Assembly: GCA_963705155.1 (NCBI GenBank)
Contig: CAVPJC010000016.1
Span: 50,776 to 114,775 of the forward strand
Direction: 5' to 3'
Length of the DNA stretch: 64,000 nt
DNA from: CAVPJC01 sp963705155
GTDB taxonomy: Bacteria; Chloroflexota; Anaerolineae; Anaerolineales; UBA4823
Both the position numbers and the translations under genes were made by a program. The notes below the pieces were generated by a model. That model searched no databases. It saw nothing but the letters and a program-made list of their open reading frames with translations, and was not told the origin of the DNA. Below, one piece after another: positions 28,431 through 37,450 of the stretch (the stretch's first letter is position 1; each line of letters begins with the position of its first letter).

Positions 28431-29246
28431 ATGAACCAGGATAACATTGGACAATTCCGGCCCAGGGGCGGCTTTCCTACCCAGTCCGAGCTGGTCTTCA
28501 GCCGGTCGGTCTCCCGCTTCGATTACGCCATCCGCCCGCCGGGCAACATGTGCCGCAGCGCCCTGCCCGGCTGGGAGAACGCCATCGCCTGGGTGCTGGC
28601 CTCGCCGGCCATCGGGTACGGCTGCGCCTTTGCCGAGTACCTGCTGCATATCGAGCCGGGCGGCGGTTCGGCAGAGCCAGAGCCTGAAGCAGGCGTGGAG
28701 AGCTTCGTCTATGTGCTCGAAGGGGAGCTGTCCCTGCAGGCGCAGGCCGGGCGGCGCCATCTCACCGCGGGGCAGTACGCCTACCTGCCGCCCGATTACG
28801 CCTGGGGTGTGCGCAATTCGTCCGGCGGCTTGCTGCGCTTTTTGTGGGTGCGCAAAGCCTACCAGCCCTATAAAGATTTTCAGCCAAAATTCCTGGTGGG
28901 CGACGAAGGCACCATCGCGGCGCGCTCGATCACCGGCCAGGCGGGCTGGGCAGCCAAATACCTGCTGCCCGACGGCGATATGGCCTACGACCTGAGCATG
29001 AGCATCCTGGAATTTCCGTCGGGCGGTGTGCATGCTTATGTGGAGACGCACCCCGAGGAGCACGGGCTGTACATGCTGCAGGGGCAGGGGGTCTACTTCT
29101 TGGGGAGCGAGTGGCATGAGGTGACCGAGGGCGATTTCATCTGGATGCGGGCCTACTGCCCGCAGTCGTTTTACGCCGGCGGGGCGGCGCCCACGCGCTA
29201 TTTGAATTATAAGAACGCCAACCGGCAGATTCTATTGAAAGGATGA
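28431..29246 (+). CDS. allE: (S)-ureidoglycine aminohydrolase (double-cupin)
   Basis: 271 residues, AGGAGG upstream of ATG 28431. Two cupin domains: the first around EPEAGVESFVYVLEGELSL, the second with the metal-binding HPEEHGLYMLQGQGVYFLG and a C-terminal RYLNYKNANRQ. These match AllE/YlbA. The enzyme releases ammonia from (S)-ureidoglycine to give (S)-ureidoglycolate, a late step of allantoin breakdown. It is the clearest evidence that the locus handles ureides. It is intact. The gene symbol is by family resemblance. Confidence 0.8.
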   Translation: MNQDNIGQFRPRGGFPTQSELVFSRSVSRFDYAIRPPGNMCRSALPGWENAIAWVLASPAIGYGCAFAEYLLHIEPGGGSAEPEPEAGVESFVYVLEGELSLQAQAGRRHLTAGQYAYLPPDYAWGVRNSSGGLLRFLWVRKAYQPYKDFQPKFLVGDEGTIAARSITGQAGWAAKYLLPDGDMAYDLSMSILEFPSGGVHAYVETHPEEHGLYMLQGQGVYFLGSEWHEVTEGDFIWMRAYCPQSFYAGGAAPTRYLNYKNANRQILLKG

Positions 29247-29254
29247 GACGCCTG

Positions 29255-29700
29255 CGAATGGAAGGAAAGAGCAGCCACAGATGCAGACGCAGAGTACTGC
29301 TACACAGATAAAACCGGATGGACACGGATGGTTTGAAAATATCTATGAAAATCTGGCTCCGATCCGTGTTCATCTGTAAGATTCCCCGCCGTTGAAGGGT
29401 ATCCACGAATGAAGAGCAAAAGCAGCCACAGATGCACACAGATGCACACAGATAAAACCGGATGGACACGGATGGTTTGAAAATATCTGTGAAAATCTGG
29501 CTCCGATCCGTGTTCATCTGTGGATTCCCCGCCGTTGAAGGGTATCCACGAATGAACAGCAAAAGCAGCCACAGATGCAGACGCAGAGTACTGCTACACA
29601 GATAAAACCGGATGGACACGGATGGTTTGAAAATATCTGTGAAAATCTGGCTCCGATCCGTGTTCATCTGTGGATTCCCCGCCCGTTGAAGGGCCATCCA
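29255..29700. repeat. Three tandem ~150-bp copies of the CACAGAT palindromic repeat
   Basis: Copies start at 29255, 29406 and 29549 (periods 151, 143 and 152 bp). Each has AGCAGCCACAGATG, ACCGGATGGACACGG, then CTCCGATCCGTGTTCATCTG and TTCCCCGCC. Each copy folds on itself. The block ends 20 bp before the next start codon. Confidence 0.85.
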
Positions 29701-29719
29701 CGAAGGAAATGAGCGAACC

Positions 29720-31098
29720 ATGAAACCAGACACCTACTTACGCAACGGGCTTGTTGTCACCGAAGAGGGACCTTCACCGGGGGCGTCGTCATCCAGCAGG
29801 GCAAGATCATCCAGGTGGTGGAAGGCAGCCCGTCCATCCCGGCGGAGCGCACCATCGACCTGGACGGCAAGGTGCTGATGGCCGGCTGGATCGATTCGCA
29901 CGTGCACTTCCAGGAGCCGGGCCGCCCGCACTGGGAAAAGTACCGCAAGGCCAGCAAGGCCGCCGCGGCCGGCGGCGTGACCGCCTTCATCGACATGCCG
30001 CTCGACAGCACGCCATCCACGGTCAACCGCGCCAATTTGCAGCTCAAACGCGACACAGTGAAGACGGAAACGGTGGTGGATTACGCCCAGTGGGCCGGGC
30101 TGGTGGATAACAACCTGGACGAGCTGGATGCGCTGCACCGCGCGGGGGTGGTGGGTTTCAAGGCTTTCATGGTCGAGACCGGCATCGAAGATTTCAAACG
30201 AGTGGACGACGATGTGCTCTACGAGGGGCTGCTGCGCTCGCGGGAGTACGGCAGCGTGGTGGGGGTGCACGCCGAGAACGATGCGCTCACCCGCCACCTG
30301 GCCGAGAAGCTGCAGGCCGCCGGGCGCAAAGACCGCCGGGCGTTCCTGGATTCGCGCCCGCCCGAGACCGAGCTGGAGGCCATCCAGCGCGCCGCGCTGT
30401 GGGCCAAAGCCACCGGCGGCAACCTGCACGTGGTGCATGTCACCATCGCCGGCGGGATCGATGCGGTGAACCACGCCCGGCAGGGCGGGGCGCACGTCAC
30501 CTGCGAGACCTGCCCCACCTATCTGTTTTTTGACGAAGACGATTTTATCCGCATGGGGCCGATTTTGAAGGCCGGCCCGCCGGTGCGGGCGCGGGCCGAG
30601 GTGGAGCGCTTGTGGCAGCGCGTGCTGGACGGGCAGGTGGATGTGATCGGGTCGGATCACTCGCCGAGCACCTGGGCCGAGAAAGAGATCGGCATGGACG
30701 ATATCTGGCTGGCGTGGGGCGGCATGTGCGGGGTGCAGACCCTGCTGCCGGTGATGATCACCGAGGGCGTTTTGAAGCGCGGGCTGGGCCTGCCGGCGCT
30801 GACCCGCATGGTTTCGGCCAACCCGGCGCGCATCTTCGGGCTGGCGGACAAGGGCCGCATTGCCCCCGGGATGGACGCCGACCTGACGGTGATCGATCTG
30901 GATGGCGAGTGGACGGTGACGCCCGAATCGCTCTACTATGAAAACCAGTTCAGCCCGTATGTGGGCTACACCTTGAAGGGTAAGGTGCTGTGGACGCTGG
31001 TGCGCGGCGTGGTGGTGTTCGGGGAGGGGAAAATCCAGGTGCAGCCCGGTTTCGGCCAGCTGTTGAAGCGCCAGCAGCCCTGGGCCTTCCAACCCTGA
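29720..31098 (+). CDS. Hydantoinase/allantoinase-type cyclic amidohydrolase 2, one frameshift
   Basis: ATG 29720 starts MKPDTYLRNGLVVTEEG; one base is missing near 29769, then FTGGVVIQQGKIIQ in the main frame to 31098 (about 460 residues). Metal site: IDSHVHFQEPGR, VGFKAFMVE (carboxylated lysine), VVGVHAENDALTRH, LHVVHVTIAGG and VIGSDHSPS. CETCPTYLFFDED and the long SHVHFQEPGRPHWEKYR region favour allantoinase over dihydropyrimidinase. It would turn allantoin into allantoate, or open another hydantoin. It is a paralogue of the gene at 25089, perhaps with different stereo- or substrate preference. Confidence 0.85.
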
Positions 31099-31139
31099 CG
31101 CTTCGTCTGTTGGGGCGGACGGCGTCCGCCCTGTTTCGT

Positions 31140-31440
31140 AAAACCTTTAACCGCCAAGCGCGAAGGCGGAAGAAAGTCCGAATACGCTTGGGGAAAGGAT
31201 AATAAGCTGATCGCACGGAGCTATCAAAATCCGCCCGTGAGTCGGATGGCTGCCGAAAGGCACCCTCTCCCTTTGGGAGAGACCGGAACGCGCTTGTGCT
31301 ACTGCGGCGCAATCTATGTCGTTCCGAGGAGCGTTCTTTGCGACGAAGGAATCCCCGGGCTGAGGGGGCTGCTTCCCCCGGTCAGGAGCCCACTCGCTTC
31401 GCTCAGGGCAGGCGGCCGACTTCGCAGCGCCAGGCCGCAG
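31140..31440. repeat. Dispersed repeats after the ureide locus
   Basis: ACCGCCAAGCGCGAAGGCGG, CCCTCTCCCTTTGGGAGAG and CGTTCCGAGGAGCGTTCTTTG..CTTCGCTCAGGGCAGGCGG. No gene. Confidence 0.6.
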
Positions 31441-31444
31441 CAGC

Positions 31445-32041
31445 TTAAAATGATCCTGTTTTGACTTCGCCCGCACGTTTGAAGCTGGCAATGATCACGC
31501 CGGCCGGCGAAGATTTCGATTTAACCAGGGTATAGGAGCCAGGCAGGGCGCCTTTACCAAACAGGCGTTTTCCTGCACCGAGCGTCACGGGAAATATCTT
31601 AAGCCAGAATTCATCCACAAGATCATGCGCCAGCAGCGTCTGAATGAAATTGGCGCTGCCATGCACCTGCAGCTCAGGGCCGTCCTGTTGTTTGAGCTTT
31701 TTTATTTCATCGACGGCCGTGCTGCGCTTTAAAAAGATCGACTTTTTCCACGCATGCTCTGTCAGCGTATCCGAAGCGACATACTTTGTGGCTTCATGGA
31801 TCGGGTTTTCACCCTCCTGGTGCGGCCAATAGGATGCAAATATCTCAAATGTTTTTCTCCCCAGGAGCAGGTCAAAGGGCCTGCTCATCTGCTCTCCCAT
31901 GATGCTGCCAAGGTAATCATCAAAGAAGGGAACGGTCCACCCCCCGTTGGTAAAACCGCCACTGGGATCTTCCGTGGGGCCGCCGGGCGCCTGCATGACG
32001 CCATCCAGGGAAACAAAAGTCAGCACGATAATTTTTCTCAT
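31445..32041 (-). CDS. Dihydrofolate reductase-like (RibD C-terminal) family protein
   Basis: 198 residues starting MRKIIVLTFVSLDGVMQAPG, the usual start of the RibD-C / DHFR-like family. LLLGRKTFEIFASYWP and LQVHGSANFIQTLLAHDLVD (NADPH-binding and core helices) follow. Most members have no known substrate; they use NADPH to reduce pterin- or pyrimidine-like rings. It is intact and minus-strand, unlike the ureide locus, so transcription converges. Confidence 0.85.
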   Translation of the reverse strand: MRKIIVLTFVSLDGVMQAPGGPTEDPSGGFTNGGWTVPFFDDYLGSIMGEQMSRPFDLLLGRKTFEIFASYWPHQEGENPIHEATKYVASDTLTEHAWKKSIFLKRSTAVDEIKKLKQQDGPELQVHGSANFIQTLLAHDLVDEFWLKIFPVTLGAGKRLFGKGALPGSYTLVKSKSSPAGVIIASFKRAGEVKTGSF

Positions 32042-32151
32042 GGGGTCATTTTATCATGCGTTCAAGATATTACGGATAATATTTAGCGTGTTTGGCGCAA
32101 AATTAAATTGGGTCGCCGCCGAAACCGCGCCGCGGCAGCTCGACCAGGTTT

Positions 32152-33022
32152 TTAAAAAGCAGTCAAAACGATACCGGTAATTACTGTGATCATCCCGATG
32201 CCTTGCAGTCTGGTGATTTTTTCTTTCAAAAAGATAACTGCCATCAAGATCGTTACGATGGATAGTGCTGAGGCGATAGGGGTAACCAGTATCGCGTCTC
32301 CGACAGTCAATCCCCAATTGACAAATGCTACTGCGGCCGCTTCTAAAACACCCGCGAATAAGATCATCAACTTTATTTTAGGGGCGGTTTTGGCTACACT
32401 GAGCTCTTGCTTTACCAGTAGAGAAAACAACACCATAAACATAACAATTCCAATCTTCACAAAAAGAGTTGTTGAATACCATCCGATTTTTTCAGAGATG
32501 ATTTCACTCAGGTTCCAAAAAATTCCAAAGAGAAGAGCCGCCAAAATCGTTTCTTTAACGCCCGATAAAAATTTTATATTTCGATCTTTGATGTCACTCC
32601 ATTTCAAGGATACCAGGGTCAACGCCAGCAATGATCATTAAGACCCCCAGAAGCTGAAATGTAGAAAGACGCTGGCCAAAAAAGATATAAGCAGAAACCA
32701 TGGTGAATACCGCCCATAAATTCATGGTTGCTGAAATAATCGACACATTGCCCAGCTCAAAGCCCTTAAAAAAAAGCAGGTATGCCGTGGCGTAAAGAAT
32801 AGAGGCCACGGGTATTAAAATAGCTATGCTTGTGGGGATATTCAGGTTTATAGCAAAAGCAAAAATAAGAAGGGTAACGAAAACCAATCCTGCAAGCTGC
32901 GACCAAAAAAAGGTTTTGAAATTACCTATCCTTTTGGAAAATAGCCCCCCAAAAAAATCATATAATCCCCATCCGAACATTCCCCCCAATCCGGCCAAGA
33001 TGCTTTGGATAATAGCGCTCAT
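32152..33022 (-). CDS. EamA/DMT-family transporter, one frameshift
   Basis: About 290 codons with ten membrane helices. The first half starts MSAIIQSILAGLGGMFGWGL and reaches LLGVLMIIAGV; one base is lost near 32625. The second half begins ALTLVSLKWSDI and ends GMITVITGIVLTAF. Two tandem EamA units are visible (SIISATMNLWAVFTM and ATPIAS-like VTPIASALSIVTILMAVIF). These proteins export metabolites or act in drug efflux. Substrate unknown. Confidence 0.8.
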
Positions 33023-33147
33023 TCTTGTATTATAACTTTTCTTAAATTTTTAGATAAATGCTTTGGATGCTGGATGTTTTGGAGATGAGGTATCCCCAAA
33101 TTCCCCAGGGCGTTAACAAGAAGCCTTTCCAGCCACACGCGATGGCG

Positions 33148-33273
33148 ATGTCATTGCGAACCCGGCAGCCTGCCCTGAGCGAAGCGAGTGGGTTCTCTTT
33201 GCCGGGTGAAGCAATCCCTCTGTGCGGCGTGGTGATTGCTTCAGGCCCCAAGAACGGGCCTTCGCAATGACAT
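33148..33273. repeat. Dispersed repeat bounded by 13-bp inverted ends
   Basis: ATGTCATTGCGAA (33148-33160) and TTCGCAATGACAT (33261-33273) are perfect reverse complements. Between them lie CCTGCCCTGAGCGAAGCGAG and GGTGAAGCAATCCC. A complete copy of the GTCATTGCGA family also seen near 26678, 28300 and 38326. Confidence 0.75.
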
Positions 33274-33413
33274 CTTTCGACTTTGTGAAAGCCCTGCCAA
33301 ACTCCCCCAATGCTTGACAATTTCAATAACCTGGCTATAATATGGGGCTGTCTAGAAAGAACGGCTAGACAGCCCCCCAAAGAGCCCTGAAGGGCAAAAA
33401 GGTCGAAAGACAA

Positions 33414-33443
33414 AAAAACTGGCGGCATCAGCCCGCCAGTTTT
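33414..33443 (-). terminator. Intrinsic terminator overlapping the transposase stop codon
   Basis: Minus strand: AACTGGCGG-GCTGATG-CCGCCAGTT then TTTTT. The TGA stop of the transposase lies in the loop, so termination sits right at the end of translation. Confidence 0.75.
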
Positions 33444-35059
33444 CGCATATTATGGGCAATACATACCAGACCCCACTCCGTTTTTACCTTCTCCAACCCC
33501 CGTAAGTGGAATCTACGGAAGCGCATATTGTGTTTGACCTGGCCGAAAAAGGTTTCGACCTCCACATTGCGCTGCACTCGCAGGTATTTGCCTTGTTCCG
33601 AAAGCAAGTTCGTTTTAGCTTGCTCTCGGAAGCGTCTCAAGCGGAAACTGACGCGGATGTGGCGATTGCCTTTGGCCTGGGTACATTCAGGCTTGAAGGG
33701 ACACGCCTGACAATCAGCCGCCTCGTAATGGCGGGTCTCGATCGGGTAGCCATTATCAGACTTCTCATGCCCGGTATAACGGTAGGTCAGACGCTTCCCA
33801 GCCGGGCAGGTGAAGGCATCGGTGTGTTCGTCGTAGGGGAAATTCTCGGAGCGGAACAGCGCTTTTCGGATGAGCCTGGGGTCTCGGTGCTTGTGTTGTT
33901 CACGGTGGAAGGTGTTGTATTTGACATAATTGCCGAGCTTGTTTTCCTCAATATACACATAGTTCTCTTCACTGCCATATCCGGCATCGGCAGAGATATG
34001 CCGGGGTAGAAGGCATGCTCGGGCATCTTCTCCCCTGGGCAGCAATCCCGGCTTTCGCCCGGCAATCGCAGCCAGGTTGGCCTTGACCCCTTCCAGGTGC
34101 GGGATCAGGCAAGTTGTGTCTCCACTGCGCTGGTGCAGACTGAAACCGACCACAAACTGATCTTCCGTTCCCGTCTGAATGTTGTATGCCGGTTTGGGCA
34201 GCGGTTCTTTGGCCCCGCGATCTTCTTTCATGCGCATGAAGGTCGCAGCCTCATCTGTCTTTGAGTAGCTGCTTCGCCCTCCCAGTTTGCGCTCCTGCTC
34301 CTCATACCGTTTCTGCCGCGGCAGGTAGTCGGTCTCCATCTTCTTGATCGCCTTGACCAGTTTCTTGTTTTCCGGCTGCTCTTTCAAGCGCTGGTTCAGT
34401 TCGGTGATCTTTTTCTCCAGTTTCTCGGCGTCTATCCCACCCCCGCTGCCGCCCATTTCCTCCAGGTCCTTGTCCCCATATTCGGCGTTCTCAGCTTCGT
34501 TCACCCTATCGATCTCTTTCAGCAGTTCCCGTACTTTTTCACCCAAGCGCTTCTCGTATTTCGCCCGGCTCTTCGCCCACACCACCTTGTGTCGGTTTGC
34601 ATCCGCTTCAATCTTCGTCCCATCCACGAAGTAGTTCTCCAGCTTGACATATCCTTCTTCCACCAGCAATTCCAGCACCAGCGTAAAAACTTCCTCGATT
34701 GCTCCTCTCATCCGCTCTCCCCGAAAGGCGTTGATCGTCCGAAAGTCGGGTTGGTTTCCTCCACTCATCCACAGAAAGTTTACGTTTTCTCGCACCGCCT
34801 TCGCAATCTGCCGTGACGAGTAGATCCGTTGTGTGTAGGCGTATACCAATATCTTCAGCAACATCGCCGGGTGGTAGCTGCTCGTTCCGCCACCTTTGTA
34901 CTTCTTCACCAGGGGTTCCAGATTGATACGCTCGATTGCCCGGTTGACCACTCTCACAATGTGGTTTGCCGGGATCAGTTCATCCCAACTCGGTGGGATC
35001 AGGCTGGGCTGTGCCATGCTGTATGGCTTGAAGACCGGGGCGGCTCGTTTTCTTTTCAT
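33428..35059 (-). CDS. IS1182-family transposase
   Basis: 543 residues, intact. N-terminal DUF772-type domain (PPSWDELIPANHIVRVVN, ILVYAYTQRIYSSRQIAKAV), the DDE region with YFVDGTKIEADANRHKVVW and HISADAGYGSEENYVYI, a cysteine cluster (FTCPAGKRL, CQACPFKPEC), and RNVEVETFFGQVKHNMRFRR with the catalytic Glu. It ends at the terminator inside the left end of the element. Being intact, with clean ends and target duplication, it suggests recent insertion. Confidence 0.95.
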   Translation of the reverse strand: MKRKRAAPVFKPYSMAQPSLIPPSWDELIPANHIVRVVNRAIERINLEPLVKKYKGGGTSSYHPAMLLKILVYAYTQRIYSSRQIAKAVRENVNFLWMSGGNQPDFRTINAFRGERMRGAIEEVFTLVLELLVEEGYVKLENYFVDGTKIEADANRHKVVWAKSRAKYEKRLGEKVRELLKEIDRVNEAENAEYGDKDLEEMGGSGGGIDAEKLEKKITELNQRLKEQPENKKLVKAIKKMETDYLPRQKRYEEQERKLGGRSSYSKTDEAATFMRMKEDRGAKEPLPKPAYNIQTGTEDQFVVGFSLHQRSGDTTCLIPHLEGVKANLAAIAGRKPGLLPRGEDARACLLPRHISADAGYGSEENYVYIEENKLGNYVKYNTFHREQHKHRDPRLIRKALFRSENFPYDEHTDAFTCPAGKRLTYRYTGHEKSDNGYPIETRHYEAADCQACPFKPECTQAKGNRHIRVSFRLRRFREQAKTNLLSEQGKYLRVQRNVEVETFFGQVKHNMRFRRFHLRGLEKVKTEWGLVCIAHNMRKLAG

Positions 35060-35174
35060 ACCCCCTATTGAATCATATTTTCTTTAGATCGCGAAGGGGG
35101 CTGCCCAGTTCTTTTTGGACAGCCCCATATCAATACCCTGAATTTGCAGGACGAAAAGAATGATTATGACTTAA

Positions 35175-35783
35175 ACCGCTGATTTCAGAAAACTTGAACA
35201 AAAGGCTTATCGCTCCTATCATCAGGATGGGCTGATCGACCTCATCACCGGTTCAATTGTCCTTTGCATGGCTGTCAGCGAAGTGACGGATTCGTCCATC
35301 TGGAATTTGCTTGCCATCCTGCTCATCTTTGCCTATATGCCGCTCAAGAGCCGCATTACCTTCCCGCGCCTGGGCTACGTCAAGTTCAATGTCAAACGCG
35401 GCGGGGTGAATATGCGCCTCGCCGGTGTTGTTGCCGCCGGTGTCCTGGTGATAGCGTTGGTCAGCATACTGCTTTTGCTGCTGTCCGAAAAATCTTCGCC
35501 GTCCCCGCTCATCCTCGCTGTGCGTCATAGCCCGTCGTTAGTGTATGCCCTTTTAGGTTTCACCGGCTTTGGGTTGGCGGGACTTGTTCTCAGATTACCG
35601 CGGTTATTTCTCTATGCCCTGCTCTCCCTGGCCATCATGATCAGCGGGCATTTGCTCAACCTTCCGCTATGGCTCCCAATCCTGCTCCTGGGAGGCGCAA
35701 TCCTGGCCATTGGCGCAGTTCTGTTGGTTGGCTTTCTGCGAAGGTATCCCATCGCTGATGAAGATAAAAATGCCCCCCAATGA
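35175..35783 (+). CDS. Multi-pass membrane protein, start unclear
   Basis: The open frame starts after a stop at 35172. ATG 35268 gives 171 residues, but the 30 codons before it (KLEQKAYRSYHQDGLIDLIT) look like real coding sequence, so the true start, possibly ATG 35161 or 35167 with a lost base, is upstream. About five hydrophobic helices follow (LAILLIFAYMPL, VVAAGVLVIALVSILLLLL, ALLGFTGFGLAGLVL and others). It overlaps the next gene, a winged-helix regulator, and the two form a common regulator / membrane-protein pair. Function unknown. Confidence 0.6.
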   Translation, partial: TADFRKLEQKAYRSYHQDGLIDLITGSIVLCMAVSEVTDSSIWNLLAILLIFAYMPLKSRITFPRLGYVKFNVKRGGVNMRLAGVVAAGVLVIALVSILLLLLSEKSSPSPLILAVRHSPSLVYALLGFTGFGLAGLVLRLPRLFLYALLSLAIMISGHLLNLPLWLPILLLGGAILAIGAVLLVGFLRRYPIADEDKNAPQ

Positions 35784-36102
35784 GCCTGGCATGGAAAATC
35801 TACAGCGCATCGAAGACATTGACCGGACGATCCACGCCCCAACACGCCTGAAAATCATGGCATGCCTGGCAGTTGTCGACAGCGCAGACTTTACATTTCT
35901 CATGCGGCAGACCGGGCTTACACGGGGCAACCTGTCTCCCAACCTACGCAAACTGGAAGAAGCTGATTACGTCAGCATCCACAAGGAATTCGTTGACAGG
36001 GTGCCTCGCACGCTGATCCGCCTGACTGGCAAAGGCCGCACAGCCATCCTGATGTATCAGGAGAACATGCAGTCGGTGCTCAACGAACTGCAAGGTAAGT
36101 AA
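35758..36102 (+). CDS. Winged-helix (MarR/ArsR-like) transcriptional regulator
   Basis: About 114 residues. IHAPTRLKIMACLAVVDSAD is the typical first helix of HTH_34/DUF2087-like winged helices, then FLMRQTGLTRGNLSPNLRKL (recognition helix), DYVSIHKEF and RTLIRLTGKGRTAILMYQ. It probably represses itself and the overlapping membrane protein. Start codons at 35758, 35770 and 35791 are possible; none has a strong ribosome site, in keeping with translational coupling. Confidence 0.75.
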   Translation: MKIKMPPNEPGMENLQRIEDIDRTIHAPTRLKIMACLAVVDSADFTFLMRQTGLTRGNLSPNLRKLEEADYVSIHKEFVDRVPRTLIRLTGKGRTAILMYQENMQSVLNELQGK

Positions 36103-36352
36103 GAAAGATACTGATCCAATATACCCAACAAGAAATATTATTGCGATTGAATATGCTTTCAGCTGATAGAGCGGAGTTATACGTGTGACCCCGGGGTCAA
36201 AAAGCAGGCCCGGCAGGATTGGAACCTGCGGCCAAACGGTTATAGGTTCTTATCCATCTGGGTTGTAAATCTCGTTGCATCACCCTGGAAGGATGCTGTT
36301 AACCTAGCGGATTGGGTTTCAATTTCTATTGAGGGGTCATTCTGCTAACCTA
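36103..36352. other. Gap without a recognisable gene
   Basis: AT-rich, with the palindrome GTGACCCCGGGGTCA at 36185-36199 and a tRNA-T-arm-like stretch at 36216-36232 that does not fold into a full tRNA. It marks the border of the attC-like array. Confidence 0.5.
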
Positions 36353-36359
36353 GTACAAC

Positions 36360-36499
36360 ACTACATAATGGCAGGCGCTACCAGCAAGAGCGGGACTTGG
36401 TGAACTAGGCCGCCAGACACCGAATTCGCCGTTTGGGCAGATTCCCCGAATGTGAGGGCAAAGCCCCGCATTTTTCCTGTGCACGCGGTATTGGGAGGC
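36360..36499 (-). other. attC-like site 1 (long type)
   Basis: Minus strand GCCTCCCAATACCGCGTGCAC ... TGGTAGCGCCTGCCATT. It matches, with divergence, the site at 58427, including GCGTGCAC and the GAATTCGCCGTTTGGGC-like middle. Directly after the HNH gene stop. Confidence 0.55.
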
Positions 36500-36504
36500 T
36501 TTTT

Positions 36505-37306
36505 TCAATAATTCCACCAAGGGTGATACCGAGTTGCAGTCTTGGCAGATGTGCCAGATTTTCTCAAATTGCAATCCTCGCAAAGTAATTGCAAGTTACA
36601 CGGGTCGTTGCTTCCCCAAAGATTGAGTGGCACTATATGGTCATAGTGGATGCGTTGGTCTGTGCTGAGCAGACCTGTAAGGTCGCGTTGGCATAGAACG
36701 CATCGCCCTTGGTCGCGATAGATAAACCTGCTTTTTTTTAACCAAGTGGGAAAATAAGGCTGTCGTTTTAAAACTCCTTTTTCATCAAGATATTCTATTG
36801 GAATATTGACTTCCCCTGATTGGAGATAGTTGGCAAGCGATTGATTGAACTGCAACAAAAATGCTTGATTGGCAAATAGCAGATGAAAAACTTCATCTGC
36901 TGATTTTTTCCCAAAGCAATTCAAACCTATCCATTTGAGAATGAAACCATTTACGGAAGGGAAAATCTTCAATTTCATCATCTACAGACGTTGAAAGGAA
37001 CTTTGAATAAGGCAAAAAATCAACATTGTATGCACGGAGGGCAGCCTCTATACTTTCTCTATCTTCTTCGCTATCTTCGTAAATATCATCATTATGAACT
37101 AGGTCTTGTCGTTCTTCAACCGAAATCATCGCATAAATATAATGGTGAAGAAGACTAATCTTTGAAAAGTCTGATAAGCATCTCAAAACTTCAGGACTAT
37201 TCCAGTTAATTTCCATGAACGATCTTGAATTGACAACACAAGCTTCCACCAAGGAAGCCATTTTATAAGTTCTATGGAAGATAAATTGACGAGTTTTATA
37301 ACGCAT
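36505..37306 (-). CDS. HNH endonuclease, one frameshift
   Basis: About 265 codons, frame change near 36905 (RFELLWEK to SADEVFHLLFANQ). The C-terminal HNH nuclease reads CVLCQRDLTGLLSTDQ, then HYDHIVPLNLWGSNDPCNLQ and LLCEDCNLRKS: two CxxC zinc knuckles and the catalytic His. The N-terminal part is acidic and unrecognised. HNH proteins cut or nick DNA and are common in integron cassettes and phages. An attC-like site follows the stop. Confidence 0.75.
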
Positions 37307-37325
37307 GTGATTTGATTATTGTGTA

Positions 37326-37450
37326 AGCTAACCAACGGAATGGCTCAGTGGCAGCAGAGGAACGGAGAGACATCTTTTCATTATAGCGCCATTTCTGACA
37401 AAACGCGTCTGCGCGCCGAGCGGAAAAGCCACTGCAAGCCAGTGTCAGGC
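37326..37450 (-). other. attC-like site 2
   Basis: Minus strand GCCTGAC (37450-37444) ... CCGTTGGTTAGC. The inner arms ACTGGCTTGCAGTGGC and GCCACTGAGCCAT pair with extra bases on one side. The TGA stop of the methyltransferase is inside GCCTGAC. Confidence 0.6.

Larger units (their letters stand above)
33344..35126. mobile_element. IS1182-family insertion sequence, complete
   Basis: 1,783 bp. Ends GGGGCTGTCTAGAAAGAAC (left) and, inverted, GGGGCTGTCCAAAAAGAAC (right), two mismatches. Flanked by the 4-bp direct repeat ATAT at 33340-33343 and 35127-35130. The left end also forms a perfect 12-bp hairpin (GGGGCTGTCTAG / CTAGACAGCCCC, 33344-33376). Confidence 0.9.

Noticed and set aside
29255..29700. 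CRISPR array
   Set aside because: Units are about 150 bp, differ in length, and have no short repeat with unique spacers; there are no cas genes nearby.
36205..36300. tRNA-like stretch (minus strand GCAGGTTCCAATCCTGC)
   Set aside because: The T-arm is good, but no matching acceptor or anticodon stem can be built within 100 bp. Possibly a decayed tRNA end or attachment site; not called.
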